From the NCBI GenBank assembly GCA_025454445.1, contig JALOOK010000082.1, forward strand, positions 1 to 14,427: a DNA stretch of 14,427 nucleotides, given 5' to 3'. The stretch is from Oscillatoria sp. Prado101 (GTDB taxonomy: Bacteria > Cyanobacteriota > Cyanobacteriia > Cyanobacteriales > Oscillatoriaceae). The notes beneath the pieces were generated by a model. It saw only the letters and a list, made by a program, of their open reading frames with translations, did not search any database and had not been told where the DNA came from. Both the position numbers and the translations under genes were made by a program. The stretch's first letter is position 1, and the number at the start of each line of letters is the position of its first letter. Below, in pieces: positions 6,336 through 12,691 of the stretch.

Positions 6336-6953
6336 TCATTTCCCCGCACCGCTCAGCATAAAGTGAGTCAGACTGTCAATCATCCGCTCCTTATCCAGCG
6401 GTATAATCTCTTTCCCGTGCAGAATCTCTTGAATGATAATAAACTGAACCACAGACCCCAGGAAAATCCGCGCCGCCGCCTCTGGATCGGGAATATTCAA
6501 TTCAGGATGAGAAGCCAAATATTGAATCAATTTCTCCAGCACGGGTAGAGTAATGTGGCGGATAAAAATCTTCGCCAAGTTGGGAAAGCGCCCCGACTCC
6601 GCAATGATCATTCGCATAAAGGTGATATGCTCCGCATCCTCCGCGACCTGATTCAGCAAAGTCTCCGCTAACTGTCGCAACACGATTTTGGCTTCCCCAG
6701 CCGGCGACGCAATGTCCAGCAGAATTTTAAACCGCTTTTTGGCCAGTCCCTCCACCAAAGCCGCGAACAGCCCTTCTTTGTCTCCAAAGTGGCTGTAAAC
6801 CGTGGCTTTGGAGACTCCCGCCGCCGCCGCCACCCGATCCATGCTCGTGCCGGCATAGCCGTGGGCCAAAAACTCCTGCATGGCCCCTTTCAGGATTTGC
6901 TCCACCTTCTCACCGGCACTCTCGCTGACGCTACTGCTCTTTGCTCGTGCCAT
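6336..6953 (-). CDS. TetR/AcrR-family transcriptional repressor
   Basis: This is a 205-residue regulator. The N-terminal TetR domain (about 16-62) has ILKGAMQEFLAHGYAGTSMD, RVAAAAGVSKATVYSHFGDK and EGLFAALV, the standard helix-turn-helix. The C-terminal half is the ligand-binding and dimerisation domain; MRMIIAESGRFPNLAKIF resembles the AefR-like C-terminal type. I chose ATG 6953 because a strong GGGGAGGG ribosome-binding sequence lies 8-9 bases upstream; the frame extends only to a TTG at 6974. It is transcribed away from the devBCA-type exporter operon, and a 23-bp inverted repeat lies in the shared control region. It most likely represses the exporter, and perhaps itself, until an inducing compound binds. 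Confidence 0.92.
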   Translation of the reverse strand: MARAKSSSVSESAGEKVEQILKGAMQEFLAHGYAGTSMDRVAAAAGVSKATVYSHFGDKEGLFAALVEGLAKKRFKILLDIASPAGEAKIVLRQLAETLLNQVAEDAEHITFMRMIIAESGRFPNLAKIFIRHITLPVLEKLIQYLASHPELNIPDPEAAARIFLGSVVQFIIIQEILHGKEIIPLDKERMIDSLTHFMLSGAGK

Positions 6954-6996
6954 ATCTTGGCCCTCCCCAGCCAAATATAAAATTTTCTTCTCGCCC

Positions 6997-7026
6997 TTGA
7001 CGTTTCTATACTAACCAGTTTAGTAT
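6997..7026 (+). promoter_or_regulatory. Candidate promoter of the devBCA-type operon
   Basis: TTGACG (6997-7002) and TAGTAT (7021-7026), 18 bp apart, fit a sigma-70 type -35 and -10 and lie 59-88 bases before the devB start. The operator-like repeat sits between and over these boxes. On the opposite strand TTCATT (7036-7031) and TAGTAT (7013-7008), 17 bp apart, could serve the TetR gene, giving overlapping divergent promoters. Confidence 0.5.
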
Positions 7027-7028
7027 AG
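7006..7028. promoter_or_regulatory. Probable TetR operator (inverted repeat)
   Basis: CTATACTAA (7006-7014) and TTAGTATAG (7020-7028) are perfect 9-bp arms around CCAGT. Size and symmetry are typical of TetR-family operators. It overlaps the candidate -10 of devB and that of the divergent regulator gene, so one bound dimer could block both. A degenerate third half-site, GGTTTAGTGTTATA, follows at 7049-7062. Confidence 0.65.
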
Positions 7029-7084
7029 TAAATGAAGAAAACTACACGGTTTAGTGTTATACGCCGGCAGGCAGGAGGGACAGG

Positions 7085-8518
7085 ATGCTGAACTTAACAG
7101 TAGGGCGGTTGTCATCCGAGGGGGCGAATACGCCAGCAAGCGCGGGAAGTCGCCGTTTCAGTGTGATGACAGTGGCGCTGGCGACAGCGGCGACGCTGAT
7201 AGCCGGTGGCGTGACGGCTTACAGCTTCAGCCAGTTGCGGTCAAATGCTGCGGTGGAGACAGCGCCCGAAATTCCCAGAGTGACGGCGGTGACAGCCTTG
7301 GGGCGGTTGGAGCCGCAAGGAGAAGTGATTAAACTCTCCGCTCCCGCCTCCGCAGAAGGAAGCCGAGTTGACCAACTGCTGGTCAAAGAGGGGGATACGG
7401 TGAAAGCCGGTCAGCCCATAGCCGTGCTCGACAGCCGAGATCGCCTGCAAGCCGCCGCCGAAGAGGCGCAGGAGCGCGTGGGAGTGGCCAAGGCCAATCT
7501 CGACCGGGTTTTGGCGGGGGCGAAAGCCGGTGAAATCCAAGCGCAAAAAGCAACAGTCGCCCGCCTAGAAGCCGAGCGGAAAAACGAGATTGAAGCGCAA
7601 AAAGCGACAATCGCCCGCCTAGAAGCCGAGCGCAAAGGCGAAATCGAAGCGCAACAAGCCGAGATCGCCCGGCTCGAAGCGGAACTCCAGGGAGATACCA
7701 GCGCTCAAGAAGCAACCATCGCCCGACTGGAAGCCGAACTGCGCAACGCCGAAAGCGAATCCAAGCGCTACGAATACCTTCTGGAAAACGGAGCGGTTTC
7801 TGCTTCCGCCGGCGACAGCCGGCGCTTAACCCTAGCCGCCGCGCAAGAGAGACTCAACGAGGCGCGGGCGAACTTGAAACGCACCAAGTCAGCACAAGCA
7901 GAGCAACTGAAAGAAGCGCGGGCGAATTTGCAGAAGATTACCTCAACACAGGCAGAGCAACTGGAAGAAGCGCAGGCAAATCTAGATAAAATTATAGCAG
8001 GAAAAGCAGAGCAAGTCAACGAAGCCAAAGCCACCTTAGAGCGGATTGAGGAAGTGCGCCCCGAAGACGTGCGGGCGTCGGAAGCCGAGCTGAAACAAGC
8101 GCAAGCCGCCCTCAAAACAGCGCTGGCAAATTTGGAAAAAGCTTATGTGAAAGCGCCCCGCGACGCACAAGTCCTCAAGATTCACACTCGCCCCGGCGAA
8201 TTGATTGCGCCCGAAGGGATTGCGGAACTGGGAGACACCAGCCAGATGTATGCGGTAGCAGAGGTTTATGAAAGCGACGTCAGCAAAGTGCGCCTCAACC
8301 AGCCGGTGCGGGTGACGAACGATTCCCTGGGGGGAGAATTGCGAGGAACCGTGGAGCGGATTGGGCTGCTGGTGAAAAAGCAGAATGTCATCAATACCGA
8401 CCCCTCTGCTAATATTGACTCTAGAGTGGTAGAAGTGCGAGTGCGGTTGGATGCTGACTCCAGCAAGAAAGTTGCCGGTTTAACCAATCTTCAAGTGAAA
8501 GTGCAGATTGAACTATGA
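7085..8518 (+). CDS. devB: DevB-family ABC exporter membrane fusion protein (HlyD type)
   Basis: This is a 477-residue periplasmic adaptor that should link an inner-membrane ABC exporter to a TolC-like outer-membrane channel. Residues about 27-49 form one membrane anchor. VTALGRLEPQGEVIKLSAPA (68-87) is the DevB-family start of the beta barrel. A biotinyl-lipoyl-like half-motif follows (VKEGDTVKAGQPIAVLD, 100-116) and its partner half is AYVKAPRDAQVLKIHTRPGE (353-372). Between them lies a long coiled-coil hairpin built from 18-residue repeats: four in the outgoing arm (150-221) and four in the return arm (259-330). That arm pattern makes it longer than a usual DevB of about 380-450 residues. 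AGGAGG (7073-7078) lies 6 bases before ATG 7085, an excellent ribosome-binding site. The stop overlaps the devC start by ATGA, so translation is coupled. Confidence 0.93.
   Translation: MLNLTVGRLSSEGANTPASAGSRRFSVMTVALATAATLIAGGVTAYSFSQLRSNAAVETAPEIPRVTAVTALGRLEPQGEVIKLSAPASAEGSRVDQLLVKEGDTVKAGQPIAVLDSRDRLQAAAEEAQERVGVAKANLDRVLAGAKAGEIQAQKATVARLEAERKNEIEAQKATIARLEAERKGEIEAQQAEIARLEAELQGDTSAQEATIARLEAELRNAESESKRYEYLLENGAVSASAGDSRRLTLAAAQERLNEARANLKRTKSAQAEQLKEARANLQKITSTQAEQLEEAQANLDKIIAGKAEQVNEAKATLERIEEVRPEDVRASEAELKQAQAALKTALANLEKAYVKAPRDAQVLKIHTRPGELIAPEGIAELGDTSQMYAVAEVYESDVSKVRLNQPVRVTNDSLGGELRGTVERIGLLVKKQNVINTDPSANIDSRVVEVRVRLDADSSKKVAGLTNLQVKVQIEL
7532..7747 (+). repeat. Four 54-bp tandem repeats inside devB (outgoing helix)
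   Basis: Units are 7532-7585, 7586-7639, 7640-7693 and 7694-7747. They encode EIQAQKATVARLEAERKN, EIEAQKATIARLEAERKG, EIEAQQAEIARLEAELQG and DTSAQEATIARLEAELRN. Units 1 and 2 are nearly identical in DNA (CGCCCGCCTAGAAGCCGAGC is shared), so they duplicated recently; units 3 and 4 are more diverged. Confidence 0.93.
7859..8074 (+). repeat. Four 18-codon repeats inside devB (return helix)
   Basis: Residues 259-276, 277-294, 295-312 and 313-330 read EARANLKRTKSAQAEQLK, EARANLQKITSTQAEQLE, EAQANLDKIIAGKAEQVN and EAKATLERIEEVRPEDVR. The period is the same 54 bp as in the outgoing arm but the sequence differs, and the DNA is more diverged than in the first set. The following residues 331-348 (ASEAELKQAQAALKTALA) keep a related look. 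Confidence 0.88.
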
Positions 8519-9690
8519 TAAAACTCCTTGAACGGCTTCGGCGCAGAACCCCCCTGGGATGGCTGCAGCTCTCTCGCGAAAAAAGTCGCCTGTTAGTGGC
8601 GGTGTCAGGCGTTGCTTTTGCCGACATCCTGATGATGATGCAGCTCGGTTTCCAAGCCTCATTATATGACAGCAACACCCGACTGCACCAAAACTTTCAA
8701 GCCGATATTGTATTAATCAGCCCTCAAGCCCGATACCTGCTGAGGATGTCAAGTTTTCCGCGCCGCCGGCTGTACCAGGCAATGAGCGTGTCTGGGGTGA
8801 AGTCAGCCGAAGCGGTGTATGTGAATAGCGCCACCTGGAAGAACCCGCAAACTCAGCGCGAGAATGTGATTCTCATTGCAGGGTTCAATCCCGACAAGCC
8901 GGCGTTCAACTTGCCAGAAGTCACCCAGAATTTAAGCCTTCTCAAGCTCCCCGATACGGTATTTTTCGACCGCGCCTCCAAAGGAGACTACCAGGAGGTC
9001 ATTCCTAAAATACTAGCCGGCAAACCCGTGACCACAGAGCTAGAGCGGCGCACAGTGACCATCAGCGGATTATACCGGATAGGGGCTTCTTTCGGCGCGG
9101 ATGGCAGCCTGATGACGAGCGAGCAAAACTTTCTGCTATTATTTCCCAAGCGGGACGCTGGAAGTGTCAGCATCGGCGCGATTCAGCTGGAACCGGGTTA
9201 CGAGCCGGTCGCTGTTCAAAAAGTCTTGCAATCTATTTTACCCGATGATGTTAAAGTTTTAACCAAACAAGAATTTATAGACTTTGAGAAAGATTACTGG
9301 TCGAAGAGCACCCCCATCGGCTTCGTATTCGGGTTAGGTGTGGTGATGGGGTTCGTGGTGGGCGTGATCATTGTTTATCAAGTCCTCTCCACCGACGTCA
9401 GCGATCACTTGGGAGAGTACGCCACATTCAAAGCAATGGGCTACCGGCACCTCTATTTTATGGGCGTGGTGCTGGAAGAGGCGATAATTTTGGCAGCGCT
9501 CGGCTTTATCCCCGGAGTTGCTGTGTCCGCCGTCCTCTACAATTTGACTCGCAGGGCGACGAATCTCCCCATATATCTTACCCTTGCCAGATCGTTTACC
9601 GTGCTAGTGCTAACTATTGTGATGTGCGTGATTTCGGGCGGTATTGCCACTCGCAAATTGCAAAAAGCTGACCCAGCGGATATGTTTTAA
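8515..9690 (+). CDS. devC: DevC-family ABC exporter permease
   Basis: This is a 391-residue inner-membrane permease of the DevC/FtsX-like type (MacB fold). Membrane segments are predicted at about 25-47, 268-290, 315-342 and 360-378. A large periplasmic domain lies between the first two (about 48-265) and would contact the DevB adaptor. The N-terminus TPLGWLQLSREKSRLLVAVSG and the segment STDVSDHLGEYATFKAMGYR (292-311) are strongly family-like; the latter is the cytoplasmic coupling region toward the ATPase. The C-terminus ends KLQKADPADMF. The start ATG 8515 overlaps the devB stop (ATGA). With DevA it forms the transporter core. The transported compound is not evident; the best known relative exports heterocyst glycolipids, but many cyanobacteria carry several paralogues. 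Confidence 0.93.
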   Translation: MIKLLERLRRRTPLGWLQLSREKSRLLVAVSGVAFADILMMMQLGFQASLYDSNTRLHQNFQADIVLISPQARYLLRMSSFPRRRLYQAMSVSGVKSAEAVYVNSATWKNPQTQRENVILIAGFNPDKPAFNLPEVTQNLSLLKLPDTVFFDRASKGDYQEVIPKILAGKPVTTELERRTVTISGLYRIGASFGADGSLMTSEQNFLLLFPKRDAGSVSIGAIQLEPGYEPVAVQKVLQSILPDDVKVLTKQEFIDFEKDYWSKSTPIGFVFGLGVVMGFVVGVIIVYQVLSTDVSDHLGEYATFKAMGYRHLYFMGVVLEEAIILAALGFIPGVAVSAVLYNLTRRATNLPIYLTLARSFTVLVLTIVMCVISGGIATRKLQKADPADMF

Positions 9691-9691
9691 A

Positions 9692-9718
9692 ACCGCCAAG
9701 ACGCCAAGGACGCCTAGG
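9692..9718. repeat. GCCAAGACGCCAAGGACGCC-type repeat in the devC-devA gap
   Basis: Two base pairs after the devC stop the sequence ACCGCCAAGACGCCAAGGA (9692-9710) and the CGCC after it repeat the short word ACGCC. I recall this kind of sequence as a common intergenic repeat in filamentous cyanobacteria. The 174-bp gap (9691-9864) holds no gene. It separates devC from devA, which usually lie close together. Confidence 0.45.
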
Positions 9719-9864
9719 AATTAGCGAGAGGTCTTTTCCTGATAGCCAGATAGCTCTCGCCACCGTAAAAACTGACATCTCATCCTCTCTTGGCGCACAG
9801 GCGCGTCGGGCGCGGTTCATTCATAAAACCCTGCATCCTACGACTGATTGAAAGGTAAAATAAA

Positions 9865-10578
9865 ATGACTGACGGCGCTGCGATAGACATCAAAAATCTC
9901 AGTCAATATTTCGGGCAAGGTCAGCTGCGCAAGCAGGTGCTTTTTGACATTACGTTGCAGATTAAAAGCGGTGAAATTGTGATTTTAACCGGCCCCTCCG
10001 GTTCTGGCAAGACAACCCTCCTCACCTTAATAGGAGGACTGCGCTCGGCGCAGGAGGGAAGTCTGCAGGTGTTGGGCAGAGAAATGTGCGGCGCTTCCCC
10101 AGATGATTTAGTCAGAGCGCGGCGCAGTATTGGCTATATTTTCCAAGCGCACAATTTGCACAAAAGCCTGACAGCTTTGCAGAACGTGCGAATGGGGCTG
10201 GAGCTGCACGAGCAGTATTCTGTCGCAGACATGCAGCGCAAGTCAGCGGAAATGCTGGAACATGTGGGTTTGGGGAACCGGATAAATTACTATCCAGACG
10301 ACTTATCTGGCGGGCAAAAACAGCGGGTGGCGATTGCGCGGGCGCTGGTGAGTCACCCCAAAATTGTCTTGGCGGACGAACCGACGGCTGCTCTTGACAG
10401 TAAATCGGGGCGCGATGTGGTGAACCTGATGCAAAAACTTGCCAAGGAGCAGGGCTGTACAATTCTCATGGTAACTCACGACAACCGGATTTTAGATGTG
10501 GCTGACCGCATTATTCACATGGAAGACGGAAAGTTATCTAATGGTTTTGAGGAGCCGCAACAATCTCTCTCCCACTAA
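9865..10578 (+). CDS. devA: DevA-family ABC exporter ATPase
   Basis: This is a 237-residue ATP-binding subunit of the DevBCA/MacB/LolD class. Walker A is GPSGSGKTT (43-51), the Q-loop is YIFQAHNLH with Q94, the signature is LSGGQ (147-151), Walker B is IVLADEPT (167-174), the D-loop is ALD (176-178) and the switch histidine is H205 in MVTHD. All residues needed for ATP hydrolysis are present. It should dimerise on the cytoplasmic face of DevC. AAAGGT (9851-9856), eight bases before ATG 9865, is the ribosome-binding site. It lies 174 bp after devC on the same strand and probably in the same transcript. The repeat cluster at 10615-10697 follows and may mark the operon end. Confidence 0.94.
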   Translation: MTDGAAIDIKNLSQYFGQGQLRKQVLFDITLQIKSGEIVILTGPSGSGKTTLLTLIGGLRSAQEGSLQVLGREMCGASPDDLVRARRSIGYIFQAHNLHKSLTALQNVRMGLELHEQYSVADMQRKSAEMLEHVGLGNRINYYPDDLSGGQKQRVAIARALVSHPKIVLADEPTAALDSKSGRDVVNLMQKLAKEQGCTILMVTHDNRILDVADRIIHMEDGKLSNGFEEPQQSLSH

Positions 10579-10614
10579 GATAAGATTTATAAAGTAATTG
10601 TTAAGCGGGGTTAC

Positions 10615-10697
10615 AGAAACCGGGTTTCTTGAAGAAACCCGGTTTCTATCGTCTCCCACCGGCCAGAAACCCGGTTTCTTTAAGAAACCGGGTTTCT
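10615..10697. repeat. Four copies of the AGAAACC palindrome after devA
   Basis: Units lie at 10615-10629, 10633-10647, 10665-10679 and 10683-10697, alternating AGAAACCGGGTTTCT and AGAAACCCGGTTTCT. They form two hairpins of the type at 4794-4826, 17 nt apart, in opposite order. Other pairings between the four units are also possible. They sit between devA and the broken dehydrogenase and could end or stabilise the operon mRNA. Confidence 0.88.
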
Positions 10698-10740
10698 TGA
10701 TATAATTTAATAGTTCAGCACCTTATTATTGCAAGCCTTG

Positions 10741-11461
10741 ATGAATGCCAGCAAAAAGGTAGCCGCTGTCACCGGCGCTAATCGGGGACTAGGATTTGAG
10801 ACGTGCCGGCAACTCGCCCGCTTGGGAATCCAGGTTGTTTTCACCAGCCGCGATCCGTCGAAAGGCCAAGCCGCCGCCGGCAAGCTGCACGAAGAAGGGT
10901 TGCCGGTGGTTTATCACCCGCTCGATGTCACCCGCTTTGAAAGTATCGAGCATCTGGCGCAATTCGTGCGTTGCTGAGTTCGGGCGTTTAGATATACTGG
11001 TTAACAACGCCGGCATCTTGCCAGATCCCATCGATTCAAAAGCCGCTAGTGTCTTCAACGCCAAGGTGGAGACGCTGCGCACTGCGATGGAGACGAATGT
11101 CTGCGGACCGTTGCTGCTTTGCCAAGCGCTAATTCCGCTGATGAAAGAGCGCAATTACGGGCGGGTGGTCAATCTCTCTTCTGGCATGGGCCAGCTTTCG
11201 GACATGAATGGCGGCTATCCAGCCTACCGGATGTCGAAAGCCTCTCTCAATGTCCTGACGCGGATTCTGGCGGATGAACTCAAAGGCACTAATATCTTAG
11301 TGAATTCCCTGTGTCCGGGCTGGGTGAAAACCGATATGGGTGGCCCAAGTGCCCCGCTCACCCCAGAGCAAGGTGTGGAAACGATTGTCTGGCTGGCCAC
11401 TCTGCCCGACGGCGGGCCAGCAGGCGGTTTCTTCCGCAACAAGAAGCCTATCCCCTGGTAG
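10741..11461 (+). pseudogene. Short-chain dehydrogenase/reductase broken by a one-base frameshift
   Basis: The frame from ATG 10741 encodes VAAVTGANRGLGFETCRQLA, the NAD(P)-binding TGxxxGxG motif, and runs to SIEHLAQFV before stopping at 10977. A second frame from 10970 continues VAEFGRLDILVNNAG, then VVNLSSGMGQL, YRMSK (catalytic Tyr and Lys, spaced as YxxxK), PGWVKTDMGG and the family ending GGFFRNKKPIPW. Dropping one base at about 10969 restores a complete 239-residue classical SDR, similar to carbonyl reductase-like members. All catalytic motifs are intact, so the break is recent or is a sequencing error. The local sequence GTGCGTTGCTGAG has no homopolymer. The substrate is unknown. It lies downstream of the exporter but across the repeat cluster, so a shared operon is doubtful. 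Confidence 0.85.
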
Positions 11462-11514
11462 CGCTCCCATCTCCGCCACCGCAGCCATTTCGCTTGAGTG
11501 TATAGCCGGATTTT

Positions 11515-11527
11515 GTCTAATTTAGAC
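11515..11527. promoter_or_regulatory. GTCTAA-T-TTAGAC palindrome upstream of the cyclase gene
   Basis: A perfect 6-bp inverted repeat with a one-base centre lies 97 bases upstream of the start at 11624. It is a possible regulator site. No clear -35/-10 pair is seen beside it. The rest of 11462-11623 shows nothing else. Confidence 0.2.
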
Positions 11528-11623
11528 TGGAGGCCCAAGACTGAAGTGTTTACCAGATATAGAGAAACTGGAAAAGGTTTAGCTAGATTTTTTTACATTA
11601 CCGGATAAAGACTCTGTTTTTCG

Positions 11624-12328
11624 ATGTTCGAGTTCCCCTCCCAGAAAACCATTACCTACTCGCGGGTTATCCACCTGAGCCATCTGATCGACCGGCAGAT
11701 CCCCTTATGGCCCGGTGACCCGCCGGTGGAGTTCGAGCCGGCAGCCGAGCTAAACAGGGATGGCTATTACCTGCGGCGCTTTTCGATGGGCGAGCACAGC
11801 GCCACCCACATGAATGCGCCCAACAGCTTTCACGCGGAAGGTGCGGGGATTGACGCCTACCCCGCCGAGTCGCTGGTGGTACCGGCAGTGGTGGTGGATA
11901 TCCGCGCTCGCGCCGGTGCCAGTCCGGATTTTGCCCTCACCCCAGCTGACGTTTTGCAGTGGGAGCGAGAATACGGGCAGATTCCCACCGGCACTGTGGT
12001 GCTGCTGTATACCGGCTGGCAGGAAAAATGGCCAAACCCTGATGCGTTTCTCAACGGGGGGCGGTTTCCGGGATTTGCCGGTGAGACAGCGAGATTCCTG
12101 CTCGACGAGCGGGGGATTGCCGGTGTGGGGACAGACACGCATGGCGTGGACGGTTGCGACGCCACCTTTGCCACCAACCGGCTGGTGCTGGAACGCGGGG
12201 GGATTGTGCTGGAAAATCTCACCAATTTGCATCAGTTGCCCAGCACCGGCACCACTTTGGCGATCGGCATCCTGCGCCTGCGGGGCGGTTCAGGATCGCC
12301 TGCCGGCGTGATAGCATTTGTGCCGTGA
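11624..12328 (+). CDS. Cyclase family metal-dependent hydrolase (kynurenine formamidase-like)
   Basis: This is a 234-residue member of the cyclase family (PF04199), which includes kynurenine formamidase KynB and isatin hydrolase; members hydrolyse amide or lactone-like bonds with bound metal. Family marks are IHLSHLIDRQIPLWPGDPP (16-34), EHSATHMNAPNSFHAEG (57-73), the central GVGTDTHGVDG (167-177) and GIVLENLTNL (193-202). Likely metal or catalytic residues are H58, H62, H70, H173 and E197. The family motif HxGTHxDxPxH has an Asp where this protein has N64, and the last His is shifted by two residues. The start is ATG 11624; no ribosome-binding site is evident. It stands alone, with a GC-rich hairpin 17 bases after the stop. 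The substrate cannot be named; no other tryptophan-degradation gene is in the window. Confidence 0.86.
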   Translation: MFEFPSQKTITYSRVIHLSHLIDRQIPLWPGDPPVEFEPAAELNRDGYYLRRFSMGEHSATHMNAPNSFHAEGAGIDAYPAESLVVPAVVVDIRARAGASPDFALTPADVLQWEREYGQIPTGTVVLLYTGWQEKWPNPDAFLNGGRFPGFAGETARFLLDERGIAGVGTDTHGVDGCDATFATNRLVLERGGIVLENLTNLHQLPSTGTTLAIGILRLRGGSGSPAGVIAFVP

Positions 12329-12345
12329 AGAACCCCACCCCCCAA

Positions 12346-12371
12346 CCCCCTCCCCGCACGCGGGGAGGGGG
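12346..12371. terminator. GC-rich hairpin after the cyclase gene
   Basis: CCCCCTCCCCGC (12346-12357) and GCGGGGAGGGGG (12360-12371) are a perfect 12-bp stem with a 2-nt loop, 17 bases after the stop codon. There is no T tract. Its position suggests a 3' end role, but the sequence is also a common intergenic repeat in filamentous cyanobacteria, so it may simply be a dispersed repeat. Confidence 0.5.
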
Positions 12372-12387
12372 AGCAAGATATTGCCCT

Positions 12388-12411
12388 CGTTCCCAGGCTC
12401 TCTCGGGAACG
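12388..12411. repeat. CGTTCCC/GGGAACG hairpin
   Basis: CGTTCCC (12388-12394) and GGGAACG (12405-12411) flank AGGCTCTCTC. The same arms occur at 4889-4905. It is another small dispersed palindrome, placed in the mosaic of repeats between 12329 and 12691. That 363-bp stretch contains no gene. Confidence 0.55.
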
Positions 12412-12515
12412 CGACGCTCTTTGGCTCTGCCTCCTTTGTGCAACAAGCAGCATTATTAGCCTAACAGCTGAGGATTTTCTCTCTGGCTGAAAAGGCGTTG
12501 CAGCCGTTTTTTTCA

Positions 12516-12575
12516 ATCCGGGCATCCGGGCATCCGGGCATCCGGGCATCCGGGCATCCGGGCATCCGGGCATCC
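12516..12575. repeat. 8-bp tandem repeat, about 7.5 units
   Basis: The unit ATCCGGGC is repeated seven times without a mismatch from 12516 to 12571, followed by ATCC. It lies between two converging genes. On the minus strand three units give an eight-residue peptide repeat, but no gene supports that reading. Perfect copies suggest ongoing slippage, so the copy number may vary between strains. Confidence 0.95.
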
Positions 12576-12579
12576 AAAA

Positions 12580-12675
12580 TCTAGGGTTTCTCATATTAGT
12601 GAGGTACTGAGAAACCCGGTTTCTTTAAGAAACCGGGTTTCTGGGTCATAGTTCATCCAACTGAGAAACGCTATA
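12580..12675. mobile_element. MITE-like element, copy B
   Basis: This 96-bp copy has the same internal order as the element at 4921-5018: GTGAGGTACTGAGAAACCCG, the AGAAACC/GGTTTCT stem, CTGGG, ATAGTTCATCCA and the right end TGAGAAACGCTATA (12662-12675). The left end TCTAGGGTTTCTCA (12580-12593) has two differences from that of copy A, and its inner stem is the more perfect one. It starts four bases after the 8-bp tandem repeat and ends 16 bases before the stop codon of the hydroxylase gene. Confidence 0.7.
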
Positions 12676-12691
12676 TCTGGGGTTAGCTTCT

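Noticed and set aside
7054..7332. A gene on the plus strand overlapping the start of devB
   Set aside because: It is a shifted frame of devB, which has a strong ribosome-binding site and clear homology.
11750..12232. A 160-codon minus-strand frame opposite the cyclase gene
   Set aside because: It is a shadow of the cyclase gene without its own domain or ribosome-binding site.
12516..12575. CRISPR array
   Set aside because: The unit is only 8 bp, with no spacers; it is a simple tandem repeat.
12232..12594. Minus-strand protein with DARMPGCP repeats
   Set aside because: The peptide repeat is only the 8-bp tandem repeat translated, and the frame spans several intergenic repeats and the cyclase gene end.
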